Assembly: GCF_003550065.1 (NCBI RefSeq)
Contig: NZ_QXDC01000002.1
Span: 1,298,260 to 1,362,259, forward strand
Length of the DNA stretch: 64,000 nt
Source: Hephaestia caeni
GTDB lineage: Bacteria > Pseudomonadota > Alphaproteobacteria > Sphingomonadales > Sphingomonadaceae
Reading direction: 5' to 3'
A model generated the notes under the pieces. That model saw nothing but the letters and a program-made list of their open reading frames with translations, searched no databases and was not told where the DNA came from. Positions 43,951 to 52,083 of the stretch are shown piece after piece; positions within the stretch are counted from its first letter, which is position 1, and each line of letters begins with the position of its first letter. The position numbers were made by a program, and so were the translations under genes.

Positions 43951-44119
43951 GAAGAGCATGATCGGCAGCGTGCCAATTTCCGGCACGGAGTTGCTGGAGG
44001 GGGGAACGCCTTCCCCTGACGGCCAGCCCCGAGGTCTGGCCGTACCCCTTCTAGCGGGGCTGCCGCCCCGCAACGCCCCGCCAGAGCAAGAGGATGGCCG
44101 GCTGGCCGTGACGGGTTGA
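43814..44119 (+). pseudogene. truncated DUF736 gene
   Basis: The first 45 residues, MATIANLAVKSDGSMDGTLA to ENEPDFRLKS, match DUF736 proteins and the intact copy at 62,194. After that the frame reads on through GC-rich leader sequence of the next gene (PSPDGQPRGLAVPL and so on), so the C-terminal half of the domain is missing. It looks like a duplication whose end was replaced by the ArdC-type leader. A short product is possible but probably nonfunctional. Confidence 0.7.
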
Positions 44120-44165
44120 GCGCGGAGAGAGAGGCTCGCCGCGGCCCGTCGCGAAAGGCAGCACA
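44075..44165 (+). repeat. shared GC-rich leader, copy A (before ArdC-like gene)
   Basis: A 90-base stretch before the ArdC-like start shares an ordered set of blocks with 48,354-48,441 before the ParB-like gene: CCCCGCCAGAG, AGGATGGCCGG, TGACGGG, GAGAGAG, CTCGC and GCGGCCCGTC. Conserved order with variable spacers suggests a structured RNA leader or regulatory site rather than coding sequence. Confidence 0.55.
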
Positions 44166-45146
44166 ATGGCACATGCACGCGCCAATCGCCCGGCCGGCGA
44201 CCGGGCGAACCTCTACCAGCAGATCACCGACCGGATCATCGCCGAACTCGAAGCCGGACGCGTCCCGTGGGTCCAACCGTGGGGCACCGCCAAAGCCGCG
44301 ATCGGCCTTCCGCACAATGCCGTCAGCGATCGACGCTACAGCGGCATCAACATCCTCACGCTCTGGGATGCCATGGTGTCGCGCGGCTTTGCGAGCCACG
44401 CCTTCCTGACCTTCCGGCAGGCGGTTGCGCTCGGCGGCTCGGTGCGCAAGGGCGAGCGCGGCATCGGCGTGCTCTACACCCGGCGCTTCGTTCCGCGCGA
44501 GGAGCGCCGACGCGCGGATCTCGAAGGCCGCGAGCCGAGCGGCGGCATTCCCTTCCTCAAATGGTTCACCGTCTTCTCGGTCGAGCAATGCGACGGGTTG
44601 CCGGCGCATATCGGCGAACCGCCGCCGCCGATCCCGGACGGTCTGATCTTCCCGCAAGCCGACGCACTCATCAGCGCGACCAAGGCGGACTTCCGCATCG
44701 GCGGTCCCTCGGCCTTCTATTCGCCCACGCACGATTATGTGCAGGTGCCGCGCCCCGACGATTTCCACGATCCGGTGAACTGGCACCGCACGGCGTTTCA
44801 CGAACTCGGTCATTGGGCGGGCGGTGCCTCGCGGCTTAACCGCGACCAGACCGGCGCGTTCGGCTCCGTTTCCTACGGCAAGGAGGAACTTGTCGCCGAA
44901 ATGGCCGGCGCATTCGTCTGCGCCGCGCTCGGTATTACGCCCACGGTGCGGCACGCGGATTATCTCGGTTCCTGGCTGGAGATCATCCGCGAGGACAATC
45001 GCGCGATCCTGCGCGCCGCGAGCGCCGCATCGAAGGCGGCCGACTATCTGCTCGCCTTCCGGCCGCAGGCGATCGCCGCCAATGACGACGATCCCGACCA
45101 TGACCCCGACGGTGCCGTGGCGATCGAGGGGAGGATCGCGGCATGA
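44166..45146 (+). CDS. ArdC-like antirestriction protein
   Basis: A 326-residue ArdC-family protein. The N-terminal ssDNA-binding domain has LYQQITDRIIAELEAGRVPWVQPWG and YSGINILTLW; the C-terminal zincin-like domain has the metal motif FHELGHWAGGASRLNR (about residue 210) with a downstream KEELVAEMAGAF. Such proteins protect incoming plasmid or ICE DNA from restriction during conjugation. ATG 44166 is preceded by AAAGGCAGC. It overlaps the DUF2958 gene by ATGA. It is the first intact gene of the mobile module. Confidence 0.9.
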   Translation: MAHARANRPAGDRANLYQQITDRIIAELEAGRVPWVQPWGTAKAAIGLPHNAVSDRRYSGINILTLWDAMVSRGFASHAFLTFRQAVALGGSVRKGERGIGVLYTRRFVPREERRRADLEGREPSGGIPFLKWFTVFSVEQCDGLPAHIGEPPPPIPDGLIFPQADALISATKADFRIGGPSAFYSPTHDYVQVPRPDDFHDPVNWHRTAFHELGHWAGGASRLNRDQTGAFGSVSYGKEELVAEMAGAFVCAALGITPTVRHADYLGSWLEIIREDNRAILRAASAASKAADYLLAFRPQAIAANDDDPDHDPDGAVAIEGRIAA

Positions 45147-45544
45147 TCCTCGTCACTCCCGAAATTCGCGAGGCGCTGCGCTCCAACGATCGTGCCCGCC
45201 GCTCGGCGCTGGCGAAGGGCCAGCGCGAGCCCGACCCGGTGCCCGTGGTCCGCTTCTTCAACCCGGTCGGAGCCGCTACCTGGCTCGCCACCGAGATCGA
45301 TGAGAACGGGATCATGTTCGGACTCGCCGACCTCGGGTTCGGCTCGCCCGAGCTGGGCAGCTTCGCGCTCGAGGAGATGGAGTCGATCCGGCTTCCGTTC
45401 GGGCTTGGCATCGAGCGCGACATCCTGTTCGAGGGCGCCTTTCCCTTATCGGTCTATGCCGAAGCCGCGCGCCGCGCCGGCTCGCTCGTCCTCGCCGAAC
45501 GTCACCTCCGCAAGGCAGCCGCCAGCTTGAAGGGAGGCCGGTGA
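45143..45544 (+). CDS. DUF2958 protein
   Basis: A 133-residue DUF2958 protein: PVPVVRFFNPVGAATWLATEIDENGIMFGLADLGFGSPELGSF is the family core. The function is unknown, but the family is a steady companion of ArdC and ParB-like genes on proteobacterial mobile elements. It overlaps the ArdC-like gene and the next gene, so it is cotranscribed. Confidence 0.85.
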   Translation: MILVTPEIREALRSNDRARRSALAKGQREPDPVPVVRFFNPVGAATWLATEIDENGIMFGLADLGFGSPELGSFALEEMESIRLPFGLGIERDILFEGAFPLSVYAEAARRAGSLVLAERHLRKAAASLKGGR

Positions 45545-46776
45545 TGCGCTTCGCCAAATGGCCCAGGCCCGCCGCTTATGTCGAAACCTCGCGCAAGCGT
45601 GCCGCCTTCGTCACCAGGCAGCGCCGCGAGCGGGAGGCGCTGCCGCTGTTCGCCGACATGATCGCCGCCGGCCAGCATAGCGTCGAGGAAGAAATGGCGC
45701 GCCGCGCGCGATGGTGGCCCGAGCGGCAGCAACGGCTTCGCGACGAGCGCGCCGCGGTGTGGCGGCGTGCGCGAACCGATTTGTTCGCCTTCGCTGAACC
45801 CCGCCGCCGCGCGATCCGGCGCGCGTGGCGCGACTGCCCCTACCCCGCCGATCCCTATGGCTTCGCCGACTTCCTCCACCAGATCCGCGTCGGCAGGCTC
45901 GATCCCGATCGTCCGCCCTGGCGGTTTCACGCGCCGGTGCGTCCACGGACCACGCCGGATCCGCGATGTTTCAGTGATGCGTTCAAACGCGTCGGCCAGC
46001 GGATGATCGAGCCCGAACCCGGGATGCCCGCGGTCGAGGCGCCGCACTATGTCGGCAATCTCGGCAACGGCATCCTGTTCCTCGACGCCGTGCCGTCCGC
46101 TGCGCCGATCGACCCGGTGACGATCCGTGTTCGCGGGGTCTGCACCGACGCCGATATCGCGCTGATCGGCCGTCTTGCCACCGAAGCGGAGAAGCGCGTG
46201 GTGAAGGTCGTGCGCGTCGATGTGCCGCAGACGCGCGCGGCCGGTTTCTCGCATCGGTTGCTCATTCTCCCCTGTTCGGCGACCAAGCGACACGACCCCG
46301 GCTGGATGCCGGCATGGGAGCGTTATGACGGGCCGCTCTGGCAAACGTGGCGCGCGGTCGATCCGGAACGACGGCTGGCGCGGGTCGGCGTCCTCTCGGC
46401 GCGCTACGGGTTCCGCACCGCCGACAGCCCGATCGAGGATTATGATGCGCGGCTGACCCCCGACCTCGCCGAGCGGATGATCGCCGGCGGCATGACGACG
46501 CGATGGCCGCGGCCGCCTTCGCCGAACAAACCCGACAATTACGGCTCGCATCCGGGCTGCGAGATCGCCTCGCTCGCTTATCATGGCACCCGCCCCTTCA
46601 CCGATATCGCGCTGGTCGGCGGCGGGCTCTACCTCAAGGTGATGCGCGCCTTCCTCGACGGCTTTCGCGAGATGCGCTGCATCACTCCTGACGCCGAGAT
46701 CACCGAGATCAACGCGGGGATCGGCGTGATGCGTCAGCGCCTGCGCGCGTGGCTCGAACAAGGGCGCGGGCGATGA
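45544..46776 (+). CDS. large hypothetical protein, YaaA/DUF6884-like C-terminus
   Basis: A 410-residue protein. The first 120 residues are very Arg-rich and helical (ARRARWWPERQQRLRDERAAVWRRA) and could bind nucleic acid. The second half contains HRLLILPCSATKRHDPG, WERYDGPLWQTWRAV and VGVLSARYGFRTADSPIEDYD, resembling the DUF6884/YaaA-type domain, from memory. No catalytic role is claimed. ATG 45544 overlaps the DUF2958 stop; its stop overlaps the next gene. Confidence 0.7.
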   Translation: MRFAKWPRPAAYVETSRKRAAFVTRQRREREALPLFADMIAAGQHSVEEEMARRARWWPERQQRLRDERAAVWRRARTDLFAFAEPRRRAIRRAWRDCPYPADPYGFADFLHQIRVGRLDPDRPPWRFHAPVRPRTTPDPRCFSDAFKRVGQRMIEPEPGMPAVEAPHYVGNLGNGILFLDAVPSAAPIDPVTIRVRGVCTDADIALIGRLATEAEKRVVKVVRVDVPQTRAAGFSHRLLILPCSATKRHDPGWMPAWERYDGPLWQTWRAVDPERRLARVGVLSARYGFRTADSPIEDYDARLTPDLAERMIAGGMTTRWPRPPSPNKPDNYGSHPGCEIASLAYHGTRPFTDIALVGGGLYLKVMRAFLDGFREMRCITPDAEITEINAGIGVMRQRLRAWLEQGRGR

Positions 46777-47150
46777 CCGGGCCGTTTCCATCGGGCCATA
46801 ATGGCGGGCCGCCGCTCGACGAGGACGAGGGGCCGCCGGTGCCGCGTTATTGCAAATATTGCCGGCATTGGTCGCCGCCGTCCGACGTGGAGGTTCAAGC
46901 GTATGAGTGGTTCCGGCTCGGCCTGTCGCGTCGGCGGGTGAAGCGGCCGAGCGGCACCTGCGATCGCGTGCTGATGCAGCCGGACAAGCCGCTAGCCTTT
47001 GCGGCCACGGTCGACACGTTCGGCTGCCTCAATTTCTCCGCCAAGCCGCCGCCGCCGGTTCAGCGCGGGCGCGGATTCGTCACGGTCTATGAGGGTGATC
47101 GCATCGTCTGGCAGGGGCATGAGGAGGACGTGCCCGAGGAGTATCGATGA
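46773..47150 (+). CDS. hypothetical protein with Cys motifs
   Basis: A 125-residue protein starting MTGPFPSGHNGGPPLDEDEG, a phrase common in sphingomonad and rhizobial mobile-element proteins. CKYCRHW at about 27, CDR near 63 and GC near 84 could form a zinc site. ATG overlaps the preceding stop as ATGA. Function unknown. Confidence 0.7.
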   Translation: MTGPFPSGHNGGPPLDEDEGPPVPRYCKYCRHWSPPSDVEVQAYEWFRLGLSRRRVKRPSGTCDRVLMQPDKPLAFAATVDTFGCLNFSAKPPPPVQRGRGFVTVYEGDRIVWQGHEEDVPEEYR

Positions 47151-47158
47151 TGCCCCGG

Positions 47159-47473
47159 TCAGGCCTCGTCATCCTCGCGAAAGCGAGTCAGTTGGTGCAT
47201 GCGCTCATGCAGGATCGTGACGATGCCGACCGCGCCATCCGCCAGCTTTCGCCAATAGATATAATGTCGCTCGTAACGGCAATAAAAGCCATTGATCCCG
47301 AATTCGGCCGGGATCGCGCGCGAGACGATGTCGTGGCGTGCGATCCGCTCGAAACAGCCGAACAGCCCGTGGATATAGGCGTCGGCCTGATCTTGTCCCC
47401 AGGTATCTCGGGTATAAACGAATATCTCGTCGAGCCGCTGGCTGGCGGTTGGGGAAACCCGGAATGCCAACAC
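47159..47473 (-). CDS. parE: ParE/RelE-family toxin
   Basis: A 104-residue ParE-type toxin: FRVSPTASQRLDEIFVYTRDTWGQDQADAYIHGLFGCFERIA at the N-terminus and YRYERHYIYW-like central strands (YCRYERHYIYWRKL) followed by IVTILHERMH. ParE toxins poison DNA gyrase; RelE relatives cut mRNA. It starts two bases after its antitoxin gene and is transcribed against the surrounding module, forming a self-contained addiction cassette. Confidence 0.88.
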   Translation of the reverse strand: MLAFRVSPTASQRLDEIFVYTRDTWGQDQADAYIHGLFGCFERIARHDIVSRAIPAEFGINGFYCRYERHYIYWRKLADGAVGIVTILHERMHQLTRFREDDEA

Positions 47474-47475
47474 GG

Positions 47476-47733
47476 TCAGGGCCGGCTGTTGCGCGCGATC
47501 ACGCTTTGGGCATCGAGTGCGGCATAATTGCTCTCGGGCTCGGCGAACGCCTGGGTCAGTTCCGCCTTCAGCCGCTCAAACATCTCTCCGTCGCTGCGTT
47601 TCTTGTCGCGACGTATCAGGTCGCGGACATATTCGCTGACATTCTCATAGGCGCCATCGTCACCGACATGCGCCGCGACGAAATCGCTCAGCACACCGCT
47701 GATCCGGACATTCAACGTCATCGGCTTGTTCAC
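47476..47733 (-). CDS. parD: ParD-family antitoxin
   Basis: An 85-residue ribbon-helix-helix antitoxin: MTLNVRISGVLSDFVAAHVGDDGAYENVSEYVRDLIRRDK is the ParD DNA-binding core, followed by a toxin-wrapping tail. The start is GTG at 47733 with AAAGGTGA ahead. The AT-rich AATATT...AATAT sequence at about 47,752-47,770 is a candidate operator for autorepression, standing out in this GC-rich region. Confidence 0.87.
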   Translation of the reverse strand: MNKPMTLNVRISGVLSDFVAAHVGDDGAYENVSEYVRDLIRRDKKRSDGEMFERLKAELTQAFAEPESNYAALDAQSVIARNSRP

Positions 47734-47809
47734 GGCCCATCACCTTTCTGTCCTTATATTATGGAATATTGTTGACATGACAAGGCGTGTTGGCGGCGCC
47801 GGCATACCC

Positions 47810-48007
47810 TCAGGCGTCACCGCCAGCTTCATCGATCAGCTTCTGGACGGCGCCGATCGGCGTGTCGTCGATCGGACGGATCGTAACGCCGCAGCCGGGA
47901 CAATCGACGGTCCGCTCGAGGCGTAGCGTGCGATACCGGATGCTGAATTCGCGGCCGCATCGCGGGCATTCCGCCTGTGCGAGGATGTCGTCGAGATCGT
48001 CGCCCAT
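47810..48007 (-). CDS. small zinc-ribbon protein
   Basis: A 65-residue protein with two CxxC pairs, ECPRCGREF and DCPGCGVTI, about 20 residues apart, forming a zinc ribbon. The remainder is acidic. The ATG at 48007 is used because the frame upstream reads as Arg/Ala-rich shadow. Probably regulatory or structural; target unknown. It follows the 62-residue gene by 53 bases in the same direction. Confidence 0.65.
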   Translation of the reverse strand: MGDDLDDILAQAECPRCGREFSIRYRTLRLERTVDCPGCGVTIRPIDDTPIGAVQKLIDEAGGDA

Positions 48008-48060
48008 ATCGGCCTGATAGCAGATCACGCCACGCCTGACGATGCGGTACGACCAGCTCG

Positions 48061-48249
48061 CTACAGCGGCAGCCTGAGCTGGTTGATATCGGGCACGGCC
48101 TCCCGTCGCAGCTCCTCGATGATCGTCGCCGCCAGCGTATCCGCCGCGCGCTCGCGCAGCCGCGCGTCGGGCATCGTCAGCCCGACCCGCGCCCATCCCG
48201 GGGCGGCCAGCAGGATGGCCGACAGTTCCTTTTGCTCGATTCGTTCCAT
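48061..48249 (-). CDS. small DUF6771-like protein
   Basis: A 62-residue protein, MERIEQKELSAILLAAPGWARVGLTMPDARLRERAADTLAATIIEEL to QLRLPL. The APGWARVGL...RLRERAADTLA pattern is typical of a small family common on sphingomonad elements (DUF6771, from memory). ATG 48249 has GGAGGCATG-type sequence just before. Function unknown. It is divergent from the ParB-like gene. Confidence 0.65.
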   Translation of the reverse strand: MERIEQKELSAILLAAPGWARVGLTMPDARLRERAADTLAATIIEELRREAVPDINQLRLPL

Positions 48250-48353
48250 GCCTCCTTGAGAACAAAGATCGAACATTATGGCAAGCCAGTTCGTGCGCGA
48301 AAGCCGCTTCCATGCGACGAACCGCACCGCGCCGCGCGGACCGCCCCGGGGGC

Positions 48354-48441
48354 GGCCCGCCAGAGGGAAAGGAGGGCCGGGGCTTCATGACGGGCTTGGA
48401 GCCGGGAGAGAGTCTCGCGGCGGCCCGTCTGGAGAACAACG
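48354..48441 (+). repeat. shared GC-rich leader, copy B (before ParB-like gene)
   Basis: Blocks CCCGCCAGAG, AAAGGAGGGCCGG, TGACGGGCTTGGAGC, GAGAGAGTCTCGC and GCGGCCCGTC occur in the same order as in the leader of the ArdC-like gene at 44,075. The GAGAGAGTCTC and the two GGCCCG-type blocks can fold locally. Confidence 0.55.
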
Positions 48442-50580
48442 ATGGCCAAAGCGCCCCAGAAGATCGTCCTCAGCGGCTCGCGGGACATTCCCTTCGACCG
48501 GCTGGTCCTGTCCCAATCCAACGTCCGGCGGGTGAAAGCCGGCGTCTCGATCGGCGAGCTGGCGGACGATATCGTCCGCCGCACGCTGCTCCAGAGTCTC
48601 AACGTCCGGCCCATTCTCGATGACGAGGGTCAGGAAACCGACCGGTTCGAGGTGCCGGCTGGCGGGCGGCGGTTCCGCGCGCTCGAATTGCTGGTCAAGC
48701 AGAAGCGTCTGGCGAAAAACGCACCGATCCCCTGCGTCGTCAAAGCCGCCAATGATGATGTTTCGGCCGAGGAGGACAGCTTCGCTGAGAACACGTTCCG
48801 CGAGCAGCTTCACCCGCTCGACCAGTTCCGTGCGATGCAGACGATGATCGACAAGGGTGAAGGCGTCGAGTCGATCGCCGCGCACTTCCTCGTCACGCCG
48901 GCGGTGGTCAACCAGCGGCTGCGGCTGGCCAAGGTGTCGCCGAAGCTCCACGACATCTATGCCGACGACGGCATGACGCTCGAACAGCTCATGGCCTTCT
49001 CCGTTTCGGACGACCATGAACGCCAGGAGCAGGTGTGGGAACTGCTCGCCCACAGCTACAACAAATCGGCGCAGTTCATCCGCGACAAGCTCACCGAAGG
49101 CGCCGTGCGCGTCGCCGACAAGCGCGTCCGCTTTGTCGGCATCGAGGCCTATCTCGCCGCCGGCGGCCATGAGGCGATGCGCGATCTATTCCAGCCCGAC
49201 GATGGCGGCTGGCTGACCGATCCGGCGCTGCTCGACCGCCTCGTCACCGAAAAGCTCCAGGCCGAAGGCGAGACAATCGGCGCGGAAGGCTGGAAATGGG
49301 TTGCGACCGCCGCCGACATGCCCTGGGGCGTCACCAACGGCATGCGCGAACTCGAAGGCGTCGAGACGCCGATGTCGTCCGAAGACGAGAAGAGGCTCAC
49401 CGAGCTTCAGGACGAAGCCGACGCGATCGAGGCCGAATGGGCCGACGCGCCTGATTTCCCCGACGAGGTCAATGCCCGGCTGATCGCGCTCGACGAGGAA
49501 ATCGGTGCGCTGGTCGAACGGCCGATGACCTTCGCTCCGGAAGACATGGCCCGTGCCGGCGTGTTCGTCTCGATCGATTCGGATGGCTCGCTGTCCATCG
49601 ACCGCGGCTATGTGCGCGCCGAGGACGAGCCGGTCGTTCAGGCCGACGAGCAGCAGGACGCCGATGCCGCGCCCGACCAGCGCGCCGAACCGGACGACCA
49701 GGAGGCTGGCTCGGCGACCACGGTCGTTCCGCTCGGCAAGTCGTCCGACGAGGAGGATGACGCCGACGAGGAAGTCGTCAAGCCGCTCAGCGATCGGCTG
49801 GTGGCGGAACTGACGGCGTGGCGGACGCTCGCGCTTCAGGACGTCTTCGCCCAGAGTCCCACGACTGCGTTCGCCGCCGTGCTGCACGCCTTCGTGCTCG
49901 CGAGCTTCTATTACGCGTCGAGCGAATCCTGCCTCCAGATCTCGCTCACCAAGCCGTCGTTCGGCTTCTCCCAGACGGGCCTGCGCGACAGCGCCCCGGC
50001 GAAGGCGATTGCTGAGCGTCACAAGCGTTGGGCCAACCGCCTGCCCGATTCCGAGAAGGAATTGTGGGACGCGCTGCTCCAGCTCGATGCCGCCGAGCAA
50101 GCCGCACTGTTCGCACATTGCGCTTCGCTGACGGTCAACGCCCAGCAGGAGATTGTCGGCAAATACGGCACCGGGCGGGTCTCGCATCACATGATCGAGC
50201 GGCGCATCGCGCATAGCGACATCCTCGCGCGGGCGGTCGGACTCGATCTGGTCGGCGCGGGCTGGCGGCCGACGGTCGCGGGCTATTTCTCCTCGATCAC
50301 CAAGCCGCGCATCCTCACGGACGTGGCCGAGGCGAAGGGCGCGCGGTTCGCGGAGATGATCGACCATCTCAAGAAGCCCGATATGGCGCGCGAGGCCGAA
50401 CGCCTGCTCGAAGACGCCGGCTGGCTTCCCGAACCGATGCGCACGCTGGACATTGCCGATGCCTTCTCGGCGGACGCGGTCGAGCGGGAGGAACCTGCCC
50501 CTCTCCCGGCCTTCCTCGACGACGAAGCCACGCCCGAGGCCGGCAACGACGACGGCGAGACCATCGCCACCGCGGCGTGA
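48442..50580 (+). CDS. ParB/RepB-like nuclease-domain protein
   Basis: A 712-residue protein. Residues 10-190 form a ParB N-terminal domain and helix-turn-helix: PFDRLVLSQSNVRRVK, FEVPAGGRRFRALELLVK, EDSFAENTFREQLHPLDQFRAM and AAHFLVTPAVVNQRLRLAKVSP. A long acidic region (about 395-455, EEDDADEEVV) and a C-terminal domain follow. Large ParB-like proteins of this kind are hallmarks of ICEs and plasmids in sphingomonads; partition or gene regulation is likely. It is preceded by the shared GC-rich leader and followed by a hairpin. Confidence 0.9.
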   Translation: MAKAPQKIVLSGSRDIPFDRLVLSQSNVRRVKAGVSIGELADDIVRRTLLQSLNVRPILDDEGQETDRFEVPAGGRRFRALELLVKQKRLAKNAPIPCVVKAANDDVSAEEDSFAENTFREQLHPLDQFRAMQTMIDKGEGVESIAAHFLVTPAVVNQRLRLAKVSPKLHDIYADDGMTLEQLMAFSVSDDHERQEQVWELLAHSYNKSAQFIRDKLTEGAVRVADKRVRFVGIEAYLAAGGHEAMRDLFQPDDGGWLTDPALLDRLVTEKLQAEGETIGAEGWKWVATAADMPWGVTNGMRELEGVETPMSSEDEKRLTELQDEADAIEAEWADAPDFPDEVNARLIALDEEIGALVERPMTFAPEDMARAGVFVSIDSDGSLSIDRGYVRAEDEPVVQADEQQDADAAPDQRAEPDDQEAGSATTVVPLGKSSDEEDDADEEVVKPLSDRLVAELTAWRTLALQDVFAQSPTTAFAAVLHAFVLASFYYASSESCLQISLTKPSFGFSQTGLRDSAPAKAIAERHKRWANRLPDSEKELWDALLQLDAAEQAALFAHCASLTVNAQQEIVGKYGTGRVSHHMIERRIAHSDILARAVGLDLVGAGWRPTVAGYFSSITKPRILTDVAEAKGARFAEMIDHLKKPDMAREAERLLEDAGWLPEPMRTLDIADAFSADAVEREEPAPLPAFLDDEATPEAGNDDGETIATAA

Positions 50581-50586
50581 CGTTCT

Positions 50587-50612
50587 GGCGGGGCGGCTTC
50601 GGTCGCCCCGCC
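50587..50612 (+). terminator. terminator-like hairpin after ParB-like gene
   Basis: GGCGGGGCG (50587-50595) pairs with CGCCCCGCC (50604-50612) across a GCTTCGGT loop, followed by a C/T-rich tract. The next start codon is only 31 bases further. Confidence 0.6.
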
Positions 50613-50642
50613 CTTCCCTTTCCCACTATCAGGAGATTGATC

Positions 50643-50837
50643 GTGAATGCTTCCCAAATTCCGTTCGCCAAGGCCGACGAGCTGGCGCCGCTGCTCCTTG
50701 CTACCCTTCAGCGCCTCGGCGAGCTTGGTCGCGAAGGCGCCCTCGCGCTGGCCCGTATCGTCGACGATGGCGATGCTGATTTCGATGAAGCGGCCGAGTG
50801 GATCGCCACGATCGCCGATGGCGGCCTGCGAGAATGA
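50643..50837 (+). CDS. hypothetical protein, 64 aa
   Basis: A small acidic helical protein, VNASQIPFAKADELAPLLLA to ATIADGGLRE. The GTG at 50643 has CAGGAGA eight bases before; the frame upstream is the terminator hairpin. Family unknown. It lies between two terminator-like hairpins as a single cassette. Confidence 0.6.
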   Translation: MNASQIPFAKADELAPLLLATLQRLGELGREGALALARIVDDGDADFDEAAEWIATIADGGLRE

Positions 50838-50877
50838 CGCGACGCCGGCACCGACATTTCACCTCATCAACTCGACG

Positions 50878-50902
50878 AGCCCGGCCATCGCGCCGGGCTT
50901 TC
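50878..50902 (+). terminator. terminator-like hairpin
   Basis: AGCCCGGC (50878-50885) pairs with GCCGGGCT (50892-50899), then TTTCC. The following ATG is 20 bases downstream, leaving no room for a promoter between. Confidence 0.65.
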
Positions 50903-50921
50903 CTGTTTCTGGAGATCAGCA

Positions 50922-51386
50922 ATGACCAAGAACCATTCGCCCCTCGATCTGGCCGAGACGATGCGCAAATACCGGACTTGGGAGGCCGCCGCGGCAGAGC
51001 TTGTTCCCGAAAACCGGCAGCGCCTGTTCGCCTTCCTCGGCTTGGCCCCTGTCACGCGCGTCATCGTCACCTTCGACGGTGAAGGCGACAGCGGCCAGAT
51101 CGAGGACATCCAGCCCTATAACGGTGAAGCCCAGGTCGATCTCCCCAAGGGCAAGATCGCCTTCTTCGATCTGCCTTATGGTAAGACCCGGCCGAAACAG
51201 CGCAAGTTCAGCGCCTGCCAGGCGTTGGAATACCTTGCTTACGATCTCCTCCGGCAAAAGCACTCGGGCTGGGAGAATTCGGACGGCGCCTATGGCGAGT
51301 TCACCTTCGATGTGACCGCCGGCACGATCACGCTCGATTACAACGAGCGGTTCATGTCGTCGGAACATTATCAATACAGCTTGTGA
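50922..51386 (+). CDS. DUF6878-like protein
   Basis: A 154-residue protein, EDIQPYNGEAQVDLPKGKI in the middle and TLDYNERFMSSEHYQYSL at the end, a C-terminus I associate with DUF6878 of alphaproteobacterial mobile elements (from memory). Mixed alpha/beta, no membrane segment. ATG has GGAGATCAG upstream. It is preceded by a terminator-like hairpin and followed by the next gene after 10 bases. Confidence 0.7.
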   Translation: MTKNHSPLDLAETMRKYRTWEAAAAELVPENRQRLFAFLGLAPVTRVIVTFDGEGDSGQIEDIQPYNGEAQVDLPKGKIAFFDLPYGKTRPKQRKFSACQALEYLAYDLLRQKHSGWENSDGAYGEFTFDVTAGTITLDYNERFMSSEHYQYSL

Positions 51387-51396
51387 GGAGGTGGCG

Positions 51397-51783
51397 ATGG
51401 GACATTGCTACCATCACGCGCTGTCCTCGGTCCGCAAATGGGGCGGGGCACCGGAGGATTATCTGCCGCTCCATCAGTGGTTCGATGAGCCGTCGAAGCT
51501 GATCACCGCGGATTTCCGGCATCGCGCACTGCGTCATCATGCCGAGGGCATCTTCATGCTCGAACGCTTTTTCGGCCCCATCATTACCATCGCCTCGGGG
51601 CGCGCGGTGCCGGTCCGGCTGATCGGCGAACAGCATGTCCGCGAGGATCTCGGCTACATCCCGGGTTTCGCCGACTGGGTCCGTTGCATCCGGCCCGAGC
51701 CGTGGATGGGCCGCGCGCAGCCGATCCATCGCGACGTCGATCCGTTCGCGGCGTCTCCTCACATCGGAAGGAAGCCCGCATGA
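51397..51783 (+). CDS. DUF6915-like hypothetical protein
   Basis: A 128-residue protein starting MGHCYHHALSSVRKWGGAPEDYLPLHQWFD, with repeated His near the N-terminus and RHRALRHHAEGIFMLERFFG. The pattern recalls DUF6915 (from memory). A metal site is conceivable from the His cluster. ATG 51397 with GAGGAGG is preferred over the GTG six bases earlier. Its stop overlaps the next start as ATGA. Confidence 0.65.
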   Translation: MGHCYHHALSSVRKWGGAPEDYLPLHQWFDEPSKLITADFRHRALRHHAEGIFMLERFFGPIITIASGRAVPVRLIGEQHVREDLGYIPGFADWVRCIRPEPWMGRAQPIHRDVDPFAASPHIGRKPA

Positions 51784-52001
51784 AGATTCAGGCCATCCTC
51801 GAATTCGACCTGGTGGATTGGGACGGTATCCCGGTCGACGATCGTGAATTGTTCGATCTCGCGGCCCGGGACACCGACCACGCCATCCGCACGCGTCTGA
51901 TGGGCGCGGGCTTCCTCGGCACCGATGCCATCATCCGCACCTGGACGTTGCGGGTTTCGGTCCGCGACGAACCGCCCGGCGAGCCTGATCCGCCTGACTA
52001 G
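51780..52001 (+). CDS. hypothetical protein, 73 aa
   Basis: A small acidic protein, MKIQAILEFDLVDWDGIPVDDRELFDLAARDTDH to EPDPPD. No family recognised. ATG overlaps the preceding stop. The next hairpin follows 30 bases after its stop. Confidence 0.6.
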   Translation: MKIQAILEFDLVDWDGIPVDDRELFDLAARDTDHAIRTRLMGAGFLGTDAIIRTWTLRVSVRDEPPGEPDPPD

Positions 52002-52031
52002 CGGCGATCTTCCGACCCTCTTTTCAACCCT

Positions 52032-52062
52032 GCGAAACCCGGCCGTCGCGCCGGGTTTTCGC
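52032..52062 (+). terminator. terminator-like hairpin
   Basis: GCGAAACCCGGC (52032-52043) pairs with GCCGGGTTTTCGC (52050-52062) with one bulged T. The next ATG is 21 bases downstream. Confidence 0.65.
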
Positions 52063-52083
52063 TTCTTTATCGAAGGACATGAC

